DNA from: Streptomyces sp. NBC_01262
Lineage (GTDB): Bacteria > Actinomycetota > Actinomycetes > Streptomycetales > Streptomycetaceae
Direction of reading: 5' to 3'
NCBI RefSeq assembly: GCF_036226365.1
Contig: NZ_CP108462.1
Span: 4,834,501 to 4,898,500, forward strand
Length of the DNA: 64,000 nucleotides
Notes under the pieces: model-generated
Database searches by the model: none
The model's input: the letters and a program-made list of their open reading frames with translations, nothing else
What the model was told of the DNA's origin: nothing
Position numbers and translations under genes: made by a program
Shown here: positions 33,719 through 42,153 of the stretch, piece by piece
Position numbering within the stretch: position 1 is the first letter of the stretch
Layout of the letters: every line of letters begins with the position of its first letter

Positions 33719-34543
33719 GTGACCGTCCACAGCAAGCTCCAGCCGTACATCGACGCCTGGACCCACTCCATAGACTCCATAGCCGAACTGGTGGGCCCGC
33801 TCGTCGAAGGCGAGTGGAACCGGCCGACCGAGTGCCCGTACTGGTCGGTGCGTGATGTCGTGTCGCATGTCATCGGCATCGAGTGCGAGCTCCTCGGAGA
33901 CCCGCGCCCGATCCACACGCTGCCGATAGACCTCCGCCACATCACCAGCGAGTTCAAGCGCTACATGGAGGTGCCGGTCGACAAGCGGCGGCACCACACC
34001 GCGCCGGAGATGACCTCCGAGCTGGAGTACATCGTCATCCGCCGCTCCCGCCAGCTCCGGAACGAGGCACGCGACCCGGAAACGACCGTGCGCAGCCCGG
34101 TCTTCGGCGAGATGACCCTGGAAAACCAGCTCTGGCAGCGGGCGTTCGACGTCTGGGCGCACGAGCAGGACCTGCGCCGCGCGCTGGGCAAGCCGGGGAA
34201 CCTGGACTCGCCGGGGGCGCTGTACGCGCGGGACTGGCTGCTGGCGGCGATGCCGAAGGTGATCGCCAAGGACGCGGGGGCGAAGCCCGGTTCCGCGGTG
34301 GTCATCGATGTGCACGGCCCGGTGGAGTTCATGCGTACGGTCCGGGTCGACGACCAGGGACACGGCACGATAGACGGCAGCGTGTCGCTCGGCCCGGCGG
34401 TGACGCTCACCCTGGACTGGGAGACGTTCGTACGGCTGGCCTGCGGGCGGGTGCGCCCGAAGGCGGTCGCGGACCGGTTCAAGGTCGAGGGCGACGAGGC
34501 ACTCGCGGACGAGATCCTCGCCCACTTCGCCGTAACGCCCTGA
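33719..34543 (+). CDS. Maleylpyruvate isomerase family (MDMPI) mycothiol-dependent protein
   Basis: 274 residues from GTG 33719, with GAGGGG 5 nt upstream. The N-terminal DinB-like helical bundle has the family pattern WNRPTECPYWSVRDVVSHVIG, where the His sits in the presumed metal site, followed by HTAPEM and later FDVWAHEQDLRRALG. The C-terminal domain has the SCP2-like fold of MDMPI proteins (TLTLDWETFVRLACGR). These proteins use mycothiol, the actinobacterial thiol, in isomerase or transferase reactions. Its substrate is unknown. The very long in-frame extension upstream overlaps the opposite-strand amidase gene and is not real. Confidence 0.88.
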   Translation: MTVHSKLQPYIDAWTHSIDSIAELVGPLVEGEWNRPTECPYWSVRDVVSHVIGIECELLGDPRPIHTLPIDLRHITSEFKRYMEVPVDKRRHHTAPEMTSELEYIVIRRSRQLRNEARDPETTVRSPVFGEMTLENQLWQRAFDVWAHEQDLRRALGKPGNLDSPGALYARDWLLAAMPKVIAKDAGAKPGSAVVIDVHGPVEFMRTVRVDDQGHGTIDGSVSLGPAVTLTLDWETFVRLACGRVRPKAVADRFKVEGDEALADEILAHFAVTP

Positions 34544-34553
34544 CGACGCTCCT

Positions 34554-34599
34554 CGTGGAGAGCTTTCACGCCTTCGCAGGGACGTGAACGCTCTCCACG
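34554..34599. terminator. Inverted repeat at the MDMPI/MFS convergence
   Basis: CGTGGAGAGCTTTCACG (34554-34570) and its complement (34583-34599) pair over 17 bp with one mismatch around a 12-nt loop. It lies just past the MDMPI stop and extends into the last codons of the opposing MFS gene, so it can terminate both. Confidence 0.75.
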
Positions 34600-35852
34600 C
34601 GGCTGACCGCGACCCGCTGCCGTTCCAGGCGGGCCGCACGGCCGCGCAGCCGCAGGATCTGCGAGAGGCCGAGTGCCTGGAGCACGAAGACGCTGCTCCA
34701 GGCGACGCGGTAGTTGTCGCCGGTGGCGTCCAGCAGTACGCCGATCGCGAGCAGCGCGGCCATCGAGGCGGTGAAGCCGCCGATGTTGACGATGCCGGTC
34801 GCCGTGCCGAAGCGCTCCGGCGGGTTGGCCGGGCGGGCGAAGTCGAAGCCGATCATCGAGGCCGGGCCGCAGGACCCGAGGACGACGCAGAGCAGCGCCA
34901 GCAGCCACAGGGGGGCGTGCTGGGACGGCCAGGCCAGGACGACCGCCCACATGACGGCGGTGGCGCCGATGACGCCCAGGGCGAGCGGCATGCGCGCGCC
35001 GTGGTGGCGGCCGATGACCTGGCCGAAGAGCATCCCGAAGACCATGTTGGCGATCACGACCAGCGTCAGCATCGTGCCGGCCGCCTCCCGTGACATGCCC
35101 TGGGCCTCGACGAGATAGGGCAGGCCCCACAGCAGCAGGAACACCATGCCGGAGAACTGCGTGGTGAAGTGCACCCACATCCCCAGCCGGGTCCCCGGCT
35201 CCCGCCAGGACGCCGCGATCTGCCGCTTCACATAGGCCCGGCCGTGGTGCTCGGCGGGCGCGGGCTCGAAGCCGTCCGGGTGGTCCTTCATGAAGAGCAG
35301 GACGAGTACGAGCACGAGCGCGCCGCCCAGCGCCGTGCCGACGAAGGTCGGTGCCCAGCCGGCCGAGTGCAGCAGCCGGGCCAGCAGGACGGTGCTCATG
35401 AGGTTGCCCGCGACCCCGAACAGCGCCGCGCCCTGGGCGATCATCGGGCCGCGCCGGGCGGGGAACCAGCGCGAGCCCAGCCGCAGCACGCTGACGAAGG
35501 TCATGGCGTCGCCGCAGCCCAGGACGGCGCGGGAGGCCAGCGCCATGCCGTACGAGTGGGAGAGCGCGAAGCCGAGCTGGCCGAGGGTGAACAGGACGAT
35601 GCCGATGGTCAGCACCCGCTTGGTGCCGAGCCGGTCGACCATCAGGCCGACGGGTATCTGCATGCCGGCGTAGACCAGGACCTGGAGGATGGAGAAGGTG
35701 GACAGCGCCGAGGCGCCGATGTGGAAGCGGGCGGCGGCGTCGATGCCGGCCACGCCGAGGCTGGTGCGGTGGACGACGGCCACCATGTAGACGAGCGTGC
35801 CGATGGACCAGACGGCGACGGCCTGCCGTCCGCCGGGCGGCTCGGTGGTCAC
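34566..35852 (-). CDS. MFS transporter
   Basis: 428 residues with twelve hydrophobic segments. GTG 35852 overlaps the GntR stop (GTGA), so the regulator and transporter are translationally coupled. The loop 2-3 signature of major facilitators is visible as GLMVDRLGTKRVL after MQIPV; the second half repeats it weakly (FGQVIGRHHGARMPL). Helix 4 has LGCGDAMTFVSVLRLGSRWFPARRG, which resembles the NNP/anion and sugar-phosphate symporter branch. Export or uptake direction and substrate cannot be read. The coupled FCD-type GntR regulator suggests uptake of an organic acid or similar catabolite. Confidence 0.88.
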   Translation of the reverse strand: MTTEPPGGRQAVAVWSIGTLVYMVAVVHRTSLGVAGIDAAARFHIGASALSTFSILQVLVYAGMQIPVGLMVDRLGTKRVLTIGIVLFTLGQLGFALSHSYGMALASRAVLGCGDAMTFVSVLRLGSRWFPARRGPMIAQGAALFGVAGNLMSTVLLARLLHSAGWAPTFVGTALGGALVLVLVLLFMKDHPDGFEPAPAEHHGRAYVKRQIAASWREPGTRLGMWVHFTTQFSGMVFLLLWGLPYLVEAQGMSREAAGTMLTLVVIANMVFGMLFGQVIGRHHGARMPLALGVIGATAVMWAVVLAWPSQHAPLWLLALLCVVLGSCGPASMIGFDFARPANPPERFGTATGIVNIGGFTASMAALLAIGVLLDATGDNYRVAWSSVFVLQALGLSQILRLRGRAARLERQRVAVSRVESVHVPAKA

Positions 35853-36505
35853 GCGGAATCCCCCCTGACGATGAACTTGACCCAGCTGACGTGCTGTTCG
35901 ACGAGGGCGAGCGCGGCGCCGGTGTCCCCGGCCCGCAGCGCGCCCAGCAACTCGGTGTGCTCCGCGATGTTCTTGGCGATCCGGCCCGGGTCGGCGTGCA
36001 TCGTCGCGACCCCCATCCGAAGCTGGCGGTCCCTCAGCTGGTCGTAGAGCTGCGCCAGGATGCGGTTCCCCGCCGCCCGCACGATCTCCGCGTGGAAGCA
36101 CCGGTCCGCCACCGCGAACGCCGCCAGATCCCCGGCCGCCGCGTGCCCCCGCTGTTCCTCCAGCAGCTCCTCCAGCCGCGCCACCAGCTGCGGGGAGGCC
36201 GGTGCCACCTTGGCCGCGGCATGGCGCTCGACCAGGAGCCGGGTCTCCACGACATCGGCGATCTCCTGCGCGGAGACCGGCAGCACCAGCGCGCCCTTCT
36301 TCGGGTACAGCTTCAGCAGCCCCTCGGCCTCCAGCCGCAGCAGCGCCTCGCGCACGGGCGTACGCGACACCCCCACGGCCTCGGCGAGCTCGCCCTCGCT
36401 GAGCAGGATCCCGCCTTCGTAACGGCGGTCCAGGACCGCCTGCTTGACGTGGGTGTAGACCCGCTCGGCGGCGGGGAGCGGCTTGACGACCGTGGGCGCA
36501 TCCAT
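35849..36505 (-). CDS. GntR family regulator, FCD subfamily
   Basis: 218 residues from ATG 36505 (11 residues shorter than the longest reading). The N-terminal winged helix reads VYTHVKQAVLDRRYEGG, LSEGELAEAVGVSRTPVREALLRLEAEGLL, a textbook GntR recognition helix. The C-terminal domain is all-helical FCD with the metal-type His residues spread over FHAEIVRAAGN and AEHTELLGAL. FCD regulators respond to organic acids and repress adjacent catabolic or transport genes. The start codon overlaps by coupling with the MFS gene downstream, the likely target. A TGTAT-rich region (36505-36540) upstream may hold the operator; it is bounded by a terminator. Confidence 0.92.
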   Translation of the reverse strand: MDAPTVVKPLPAAERVYTHVKQAVLDRRYEGGILLSEGELAEAVGVSRTPVREALLRLEAEGLLKLYPKKGALVLPVSAQEIADVVETRLLVERHAAAKVAPASPQLVARLEELLEEQRGHAAAGDLAAFAVADRCFHAEIVRAAGNRILAQLYDQLRDRQLRMGVATMHADPGRIAKNIAEHTELLGALRAGDTGAALALVEQHVSWVKFIVRGDSA

Positions 36506-36539
36506 GATGAGCACATCATAGATACAAGTGCCATACACG

Positions 36540-36574
36540 AAGCAGCCCCGTCCGCGATACGGACGGGGCTGCTT
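36540..36574 (-). terminator. Terminator after the secreted Ig-like protein gene
   Basis: AAGCAGCCCCGTCCG (36540-36554) and CGGACGGGGCTGCTT (36560-36574) are a perfect 15-bp stem with loop CGATA. It lies 30 bp beyond the stop of the 547-aa secreted protein gene and separates it from the GntR gene. Confidence 0.9.
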
Positions 36575-36603
36575 ACCGGGGGCCGCCTACCGGGTGACCG
36601 GGG

Positions 36604-38247
36604 TCACTTCACGTCAACGAAGTCCTCGCTGCCGTACGACACCAGGTGCGCGCTGTCCGGGGAGAGCAGCACCGGCTGCCACGTGCCGTCCTTCTTGGCC
36701 GTGAAGCCCTTCTTGAACGTGCCGTCGGCCTTGGTGACCGCCGTGCCCAGCACCTGCCAGGTCGCCGCGCCCTTGGCCTTGAACAGGATCGTGACCTTCT
36801 GCGAGCCGTACGCCTTCCAGGCGCCCGAGGCGAGCTGCTGCTGCAGCTTGCCGGTCACGGTGATCGTCTTGCCCTTCTTCACCGGCTCCGGGGAGGCGTT
36901 GGCGCCGGTGATCCGGGTCGCGGTCCGCGTCACGTGCAGTACCTTGCTGTACGAGGCGCCGAAGTCCGGGGTGCCCTTGTAGTGCGCCCGCCAGTAGCCC
37001 TTGCCCGGCGCCGCGAACGTGCCCGCGAAGGAGCCCGGGTCGGCGTCCACGCCCGTCGTGAGCGTCTTGACGGTCTTCCAGCCGGTGCGACCGTCCTTGG
37101 AGTACTCGATGTACGCCTTCGACGAGTCGGGCTGCCGGTCGCCGGTCTCCAGCGTCCCGCCGACGGTCAGCTGCGAGAGCTTGTCGAGGGAGGCCGTGAA
37201 GCCGGTGATCGAGGTCGTCGCGGCCACATGCACCCGCGCCACCTGCACCGCGCTCGCGGCAAGGAAACCCTCGTAGTCGCTGCCCACCGTGACGTTCACG
37301 GCCTTGCTGCTCTGCGGGGCCGCCGTCCCGGTGAAGCGGCCGTCCGCCCCGGTGACGGCGGTCGTCGACGCGTCGCCCGAACCCTGCGGATCCAGCGTCA
37401 CCGTCTGCCCCGCCAGCGGCTTCCACACGCCCCCGGCGGCCTCTACTTCGGCCTTGCCGCTGATCTTCGCGGACTGGCCCGGCTTGATGTTGACGTCCTT
37501 CGCGTCCAGCGTCACGCGGGTCGCGGACTGCGCGATCGCGATCCGCACCGGCGACCCCGTCTGGGCGCCCGTGACATACGCGGACACCCCGCCGTCGTGC
37601 TTGGGCACGAAGACCTGCTTGAAGCGGCCGTCCGCGTCCGTCGTCGCGGTCGTCGCCGCCCCCGACTCGTCCAGCCCCAGCAACTGCACCGGCACCGACT
37701 GCCTCGGGTACAGCGCCCGGGTGCCCGGGTGCCGTACGACCAGCCGCCCGCCGACCGTCACCTCCTGATGGAAGTAGTCCGGCGCGGCCGGAGTGGCCGT
37801 GAACGACTGGAACAACGCCGTGTAGTTGTAGTCCAGCACACCCCCCGCCGCCTCCGTGCGGTCCCCGTCCGCGTCCGTCAGCTCGATCACGGTCCGGTAG
37901 TCGCCCAGCGCCGCCAGCTGCACCGGCTGCGAGGTGTACCAGATGCCGCTGTCCGCCGTCCCCGAGTGCAGCGTGAAGTCCTGCGTCTCCCCGGCCTCGG
38001 TCTCGGGCTCGGTCGCGGCTTCCGTGCCGTCGTCGTCCGACTGCGCGAAGAAGTGCGCGGTGATCTGTGTGATGGCGCTGTCCGACGTGGCCGACACGGC
38101 CAGCACGCCGTTGTCGTCCTGCACACTGCCGGCCTCCAGCAGCGTCGGCGCGACCGTGACAGGCAGCGCCGACGCGGCCGGGGCCAGCCCGACTATCAGC
38201 ATCGCGGCCGTCGACGCGCAGGCCAGCGCGGCCGTCTTTAGTTTCAT
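36604..38247 (-). CDS. Secreted protein with bacterial Ig-like repeats
   Basis: 547 residues. A clear signal peptide (MKLKTAALACASTAAMLIVG, cleavage near ASALP) is followed by at least four beta-sandwich-like units of about 90-110 residues. Each carries the phrase TxADGRFxxxF, e.g. TTDADGRFKQVFVPK, VTGADGRFTGTAA and VTKADGTFKKGFTAKKDG, and the recurring KGKTITVTGKL / PGQSAKISGKAEV. Similar units occur in many Streptomyces secreted proteins. No catalytic domain or wall-sorting signal is seen. GGGGG lies 9 nt before the ATG. It is probably a released or loosely wall-bound structural protein; function unknown. Confidence 0.8.
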   Translation of the reverse strand: MKLKTAALACASTAAMLIVGLAPAASALPVTVAPTLLEAGSVQDDNGVLAVSATSDSAITQITAHFFAQSDDDGTEAATEPETEAGETQDFTLHSGTADSGIWYTSQPVQLAALGDYRTVIELTDADGDRTEAAGGVLDYNYTALFQSFTATPAAPDYFHQEVTVGGRLVVRHPGTRALYPRQSVPVQLLGLDESGAATTATTDADGRFKQVFVPKHDGGVSAYVTGAQTGSPVRIAIAQSATRVTLDAKDVNIKPGQSAKISGKAEVEAAGGVWKPLAGQTVTLDPQGSGDASTTAVTGADGRFTGTAAPQSSKAVNVTVGSDYEGFLAASAVQVARVHVAATTSITGFTASLDKLSQLTVGGTLETGDRQPDSSKAYIEYSKDGRTGWKTVKTLTTGVDADPGSFAGTFAAPGKGYWRAHYKGTPDFGASYSKVLHVTRTATRITGANASPEPVKKGKTITVTGKLQQQLASGAWKAYGSQKVTILFKAKGAATWQVLGTAVTKADGTFKKGFTAKKDGTWQPVLLSPDSAHLVSYGSEDFVDVK

Positions 38248-38354
38248 ACGATTTCCCCCACGGAACTGCTGTTGCCGGCGTTACTTGTGCTCACCGGCGA
38301 GGTCAATGAGGCGAATCATAGGCCCACTTTCACAGCAGCTTCACAGTGGGAGCG

Positions 38355-39308
38355 CTACTGCCGGATCGGCATCAGCAACGACATCGTGCCGTCCCGGTCC
38401 GGTGACCGGATCGCCAGCGGGGCGATGGGGCCGCCCAGTTCGAGCACGAGCTGCCCGCTGTCCGCCGCCGTGAGCGCGTCCAGCAGGAACTGCCTGTTCA
38501 CGGCCACCCGCAGCTCCGGCACCAGATCCAGCACGCTGACCTCCGGCCCGGCCGCCACCCTCTCGCGCAGCTCCGCCGTCCCGACGGTCACCCGGTGCGT
38601 CGTCTCCACCCGCAGCAACTGCCGGTAGTCCGGGAAGTCGTGGTCCAGCCGCTCGCCCGCCACCCGCCGACCCGCCGCGGTGGCGGCAACGCCCTTGCCG
38701 TCAAAGGCCAACTCGACGACGTCACCGGCATCGGCCAGCTCCCGGATCCCGTCCACCAGCGACACCGGCACGATCACGCTCACGCGCACCGCCGCCGCCT
38801 CCTCCACCTCCACCCGCGACACCGCGAGCCGGTAGCGGTCCGTGGCGACCAGCGTCAGCACACCGTCCTCCACGTCGAACAGCACACCGCACAACGACGG
38901 CCGCTCCGGATCACCGCTCGCGGCGAACCGCACCGCGTCCAGCGCCGCCGCCAGTTCCGGTGCGGAAACGTTCAGTCGGGTCATGGTCATGTCCTCCGGT
39001 TCGAGTAGGGCTCGTACGGAGGAGAGCTCACGCCGCGCATCGGCCAGTCCGACCTCAAGACGCCGCAGATGCGCGTCGATCAGCCGCCCGTCCCGCTCGT
39101 CCAGCACCCGCCGGATCTCCGGCAGCGGCATCCCCACCCGGCGCAGCCGCGCGACCAGCCGCGCATCCCTCACCTGGCCGTCGCCGTACCACCGATACCC
39201 CGTCTGCGGATCCGTCCAGGCGGGGACCAGCACCCCGGCCCCGTCGTAGAACCGCAGCGCACTGACGGACAACCCGCTGTCCCGGGCCATCTCACCGATG
39301 CTGCGCAT
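38355..39308 (-). CDS. MerR-family regulator fused to a DnaN-like sliding-clamp region
   Basis: 317 residues from ATG 39308 with GGAG 8 nt upstream. Residues 1-70 are a MerR winged helix (MRSIGEMARDSGLSVSALRF, then TGYRWY), and 72-105 a short coiled coil. After a 10-residue linker, residues ~113-317 resemble domains II and III of the replication clamp DnaN: LFDVEDGVLTLVATDRYRLAV (II start), LDHDFPDYRQLL (end of II), then VAVNRQFLLDAL and a terminal SLLMPIR. Domain I is missing. In DnaN this region forms the ring and binds clamp-binding peptides, so the fusion could sense replisome proteins or small ligands. Upstream gene: small 64-aa membrane protein, on the same strand. Confidence 0.85.
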   Translation of the reverse strand: MRSIGEMARDSGLSVSALRFYDGAGVLVPAWTDPQTGYRWYGDGQVRDARLVARLRRVGMPLPEIRRVLDERDGRLIDAHLRRLEVGLADARRELSSVRALLEPEDMTMTRLNVSAPELAAALDAVRFAASGDPERPSLCGVLFDVEDGVLTLVATDRYRLAVSRVEVEEAAAVRVSVIVPVSLVDGIRELADAGDVVELAFDGKGVAATAAGRRVAGERLDHDFPDYRQLLRVETTHRVTVGTAELRERVAAGPEVSVLDLVPELRVAVNRQFLLDALTAADSGQLVLELGGPIAPLAIRSPDRDGTMSLLMPIRQ

Positions 39309-39365
39309 GTCGCTCTCCACACCGAGGACTCTGGGGGCTCGACCATGTCGAGGGTCAACCTCAGG

Positions 39366-39560
39366 TCAGGGATGCAGACTACCGACCACGTCGACGGTGG
39401 CGATCATGCCGGACTGGATGGTCGGCGCGAGGCTCGTGCCGGCCAGGCAGAAGCCGAGCAGCGCGCAGAGCAGCGCGTGGGAGAACTTGAGGGCCTTGCT
39501 GCGGAGCAGCACGAGAGCCAGGACCAGAAGCAGCATAACCACGGAGATCGATACGACCAC
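39366..39560 (-). CDS. 64-aa membrane protein
   Basis: From GTG 39560, which has GGGAGG 8 nt upstream; the longer in-frame reading has no ribosome site. The protein has a first helix (VVSISVVMLLLVLALVLLR), a short basic loop (SKALKF), a second helix (SHALLCALLGFCLAGTS) and a polar tail ending TVDVVGSLHP. I recall this small protein as conserved in Streptomyces, but with no known function. It is followed by the MerR-clamp gene 57 bp downstream and preceded by a terminator-like hairpin, so the two may form a transcription unit. Confidence 0.75.
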   Translation of the reverse strand: MVVSISVVMLLLVLALVLLRSKALKFSHALLCALLGFCLAGTSLAPTIQSGMIATVDVVGSLHP

Positions 39561-39634
39561 GGCGATACCTCCCGAAAGGGTTCTCCGTACATAACCGCAC
39601 GAATCACCCCCGCCGTGGCGGAGCCACGCACAGC

Positions 39635-39670
39635 GCGGGGCCCGGACGTACGTACGCGTCCGGGCCCCGC
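39635..39670. terminator. G/C hairpin downstream of first bkd operon
   Basis: GCGGGGCCCGGACG (39635-39648) and CGTCCGGGCCCCGC (39657-39670) pair perfectly with an 8-nt self-complementary loop TACGTACG. It lies 123 bp beyond the bkdC stop and upstream of the 64-aa gene; likely the operon terminator. Confidence 0.7.
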
Positions 39671-39773
39671 ACACGGCACCGGCGGCCGGAGGCCGACGCA
39701 GCCGCCCGAAGCCAGCGAAGCGCCCGCGAGGGCGGCGTCGGGAATAGGTCGTACGTACGCGTCCGGGCCCCGC
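39647..39773. repeat. 24-bp direct repeat pair
   Basis: CGTACGTACGCGTCCGGGCC plus four more identical bases occurs at 39647-39670 and again at 39750-39773, a perfect 24-bp duplication with 79 bp between. The first copy is one arm of the hairpin. The intervening DNA has no ORF worth calling. Confidence 0.8.
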
Positions 39774-39792
39774 GCTATGCGCGCTACGCGCC

Positions 39793-41157
39793 CTAGGCCC
39801 AGGTCATCAGCCGCTTCGGGTATTCGAGGATGGCCGCCGTGTCGCCCAGGACCTTGGATCCCAGTTCGCCGTCGACTAGCCGGTGGTCGAAGGACAGCGC
39901 GAGCGTGGTGACCTGACGTACCCGGACCTTGCCCTTGTGGACCCAGGGTTGTTCCTTGACCGCGCCGAAGGCGAGGATCGCGGACTCGCCGGGGTTGAGG
40001 ATCGGCGTGCCGGTGTCGACGCCGAAGACGCCGACGTTGGTGATGGTGACGGTGCCGGCCTGCATGTCGGCGGGGGCGGTGCGCCCGTCGCGGGCGGTGG
40101 CGACGAGGTCGCCGAGGGCGGCGGCGAGCTCGGGGAGGGTCTTGGCGTGGGCGTCCTTGATGTTGGGGACGATGAGGCCGCGCGGGGTGGCGGCGGCGAT
40201 GCCGAGGTTGACGTAGCCCTTGTGGACGATCTCCTGGCGGTCCTCGTCCCAAGCGGCGTTGACCTCCGGGTTGCGGCGGATCGCGACGAGCAGGGCCTTG
40301 GCGACCACGAGAAGCGGGCTGACCTTGAGACCGGCGAAGGCCGGATCGGTCTTCAGCTCGGCGACCAGACGCATCGTGCGCGTGATGTCGAAGGTCACGA
40401 ACTCCGTGACGTGCGGCGCGGTGAAGGCGCTGGACACCATCGCGGCGGCGGTGGCCTTGCGTACGCCCTTGATGGGAACCCGGGTCTCCAGAGGAGAAGC
40501 GGGCGCTTCCTGCGCAGGCGGCGTTACGGCGACGGGGACGGCGACGGCGACGGCCGCCTGGACGTCCTCGCGCGTGACGACGCCGCCGGGCCCGGTCGGG
40601 GTGACCGCGGCGAGGTCGACGCCCAGGTCCTTGGCCAGCTTGCGCACGGGCGGTTTGGCGAGCGGGTGCACGACGCCGTGACCGTTGAGGTCGGGCGCGG
40701 GCTGGGCGGACTGGGCGGACTGGGCGGGCACCAGCGAAGGCGCCTTGCGCGGGCGGCGCTTCGTCGAGGACGCGGCGACGCCGTAGCCGACGAGCACCGG
40801 CTGCCGCTTGGGAGCGGGAGCCTCCGGCTGCGGCTGCGGCTCCGGCGCCGGCTGCGGCTCGGGTGCCTTGACGGCCTCCGGCTCGCCGCCGGCGCCCGGC
40901 TCCGTGTCCACGGCGATGATCACCGAGCCGACGTCCACCGTCTCGCCCTCGCCGAAGTGCAGCTCGTGCACGACGCCGTCGAAGGGGATCGGCAGCTCGA
41001 CGGCCGCCTTCGCGGTCTCGACCTCGCACACGACCTGGCCGTCGGTGACGGTGTCGCCGGGCTTGACGTACCACTTGAGGATCTCGGCCTCGGTGAGCCC
41101 TTCGCCCACGTCGGGCATCCTGAACTCACGGAAGCGCTGTGCGGTCACAGTTGTCAC
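39793..41157 (-). CDS. bkdC: Branched-chain alpha-keto acid dehydrogenase E2 (cluster 1)
   Basis: 454 residues from GTG 41157. The lipoyl domain (about 10-85) carries the lipoyl-lysine in EVETAKAAVELPIPFDG. A Pro/Gln/Ala hinge follows (PEPQPAPEPQPQPEAPAPK), then a peripheral subunit-binding domain (PPVRKLAKDLGVDLAAVTPTG) and the catalytic domain ending with SFDHRLVDGELGSK, where His and Asp act in acyl transfer. It transfers branched acyl groups to CoA, making isobutyryl-, isovaleryl- and 2-methylbutyryl-CoA. It is 11 bp after E1-beta. Naming follows S. avermitilis bkdABC and is provisional. Confidence 0.92.
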   Translation of the reverse strand: MTTVTAQRFREFRMPDVGEGLTEAEILKWYVKPGDTVTDGQVVCEVETAKAAVELPIPFDGVVHELHFGEGETVDVGSVIIAVDTEPGAGGEPEAVKAPEPQPAPEPQPQPEAPAPKRQPVLVGYGVAASSTKRRPRKAPSLVPAQSAQSAQPAPDLNGHGVVHPLAKPPVRKLAKDLGVDLAAVTPTGPGGVVTREDVQAAVAVAVPVAVTPPAQEAPASPLETRVPIKGVRKATAAAMVSSAFTAPHVTEFVTFDITRTMRLVAELKTDPAFAGLKVSPLLVVAKALLVAIRRNPEVNAAWDEDRQEIVHKGYVNLGIAAATPRGLIVPNIKDAHAKTLPELAAALGDLVATARDGRTAPADMQAGTVTITNVGVFGVDTGTPILNPGESAILAFGAVKEQPWVHKGKVRVRQVTTLALSFDHRLVDGELGSKVLGDTAAILEYPKRLMTWA

Positions 41158-41168
41158 GACCCTCTCCC

Positions 41169-42152
41169 TCAGTACGCCAGCGCGCGGTCGACGGCGTCGA
41201 GCACACGGTCCAGACCGGGCAGGTACTCCTCCTCCAGCCGGGCCGGCGGATACGGCGCGTGGAAACCGCCCACGCGCAGCACCGGGGCCTGAAGCAGGTA
41301 GAAGCACCGCTCGGTGATCCGGGCCGCGATCTCCGCGCCCATACCCACGAACACCGGCGCCTCGTGCACCACCACCAGCCGCCCGGTCCGCTCGACCGAG
41401 GCCTGGAGGGTGTCGAAGTCCACCGGCGACAGTGACCGCAGGTCCACCACCTCCAGGCTACGTCCCTCCTCGGCGGCGGCAGCGGCGGCTTCCAGGCAGA
41501 CCTTCACCATGGGCCCGTACGCGACCAGCGTGAGGTCGGTGCCCTCGCGGACCGTACGGGCGGCGTGCAGCGGGTGCGGGATGGCGTCCACGGCCACCTC
41601 GCCCTTGTCCCAGTAGCGCCGCTTGGGCTCGAAGAAGATCACCGGGTCGTCGCAGTCGATGGCCTGCTGAAGCATCCAGTAGGCGTCCTGCGGGGTCGCC
41701 GGGGACACCACCTTCAGGCCCGCGATGTGCGCGAAGAGTGCCTCGGGGGACTCGGAGTGGTGCTCCACGGCCCCGATGCCGCCCGCGTAGGGGATGCGGA
41801 TGACGACCGGCAGCTTGATCTTGCCGAGCGCGCGGGCGTGCATCTTGGCGAGCTGGGTGACGATCTGGTCGTAGGCCGGGAAGACGAAGCCGTCGAACTG
41901 GATCTCCACGACCGGCCGGTAGCCGCGCAGGGCGAGCCCGATGGCGGTGCCGACGATGCCGGACTCGGCGAGCGGGGTGTCGATGACCCGGCCCTCGCCG
42001 AAGTCCTTCTGCAGCCCGTCGGTGATCCGGAAGACGCCGCCGAGTTTCCCGATGTCCTCGCCCATGAGGAGCACCTTGGGGTCGGTCTCCAGGGCCTTGC
42101 GCAGGGCCTCGTTGAGGGCCTTGGCGATGGTCATCGTTGCCATGTCAGCCAT
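41169..42152 (-). CDS. bkdB: Branched-chain alpha-keto acid dehydrogenase E1 beta (cluster 1)
   Basis: 327 residues from ATG 42152, one base after the E1-alpha stop. E1-beta hallmarks are clear: MTIAKALNEALRKAL, MGEDIGKLGGVFRITDGL, DTPLAESGIVGTAIGLALRG, then RIPYAGGIGAVEHHSESPEA, and the C-terminal transketolase domain VVDLRSLSPVDFDTL. It forms an alpha2beta2 E1 with the preceding gene product, decarboxylating the keto acids of Val, Leu and Ile with thiamine diphosphate. Translational coupling through the 1-bp gap implies equal synthesis of the two chains. Confidence 0.95.
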   Translation of the reverse strand: MADMATMTIAKALNEALRKALETDPKVLLMGEDIGKLGGVFRITDGLQKDFGEGRVIDTPLAESGIVGTAIGLALRGYRPVVEIQFDGFVFPAYDQIVTQLAKMHARALGKIKLPVVIRIPYAGGIGAVEHHSESPEALFAHIAGLKVVSPATPQDAYWMLQQAIDCDDPVIFFEPKRRYWDKGEVAVDAIPHPLHAARTVREGTDLTLVAYGPMVKVCLEAAAAAAEEGRSLEVVDLRSLSPVDFDTLQASVERTGRLVVVHEAPVFVGMGAEIAARITERCFYLLQAPVLRVGGFHAPYPPARLEEEYLPGLDRVLDAVDRALAY

Positions 42153-42153
42153 G

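Noticed and set aside
39601..39792. Possible small gene in the gap after bkdC
   Set aside because: The open frames are repeat-derived without ribosome sites.
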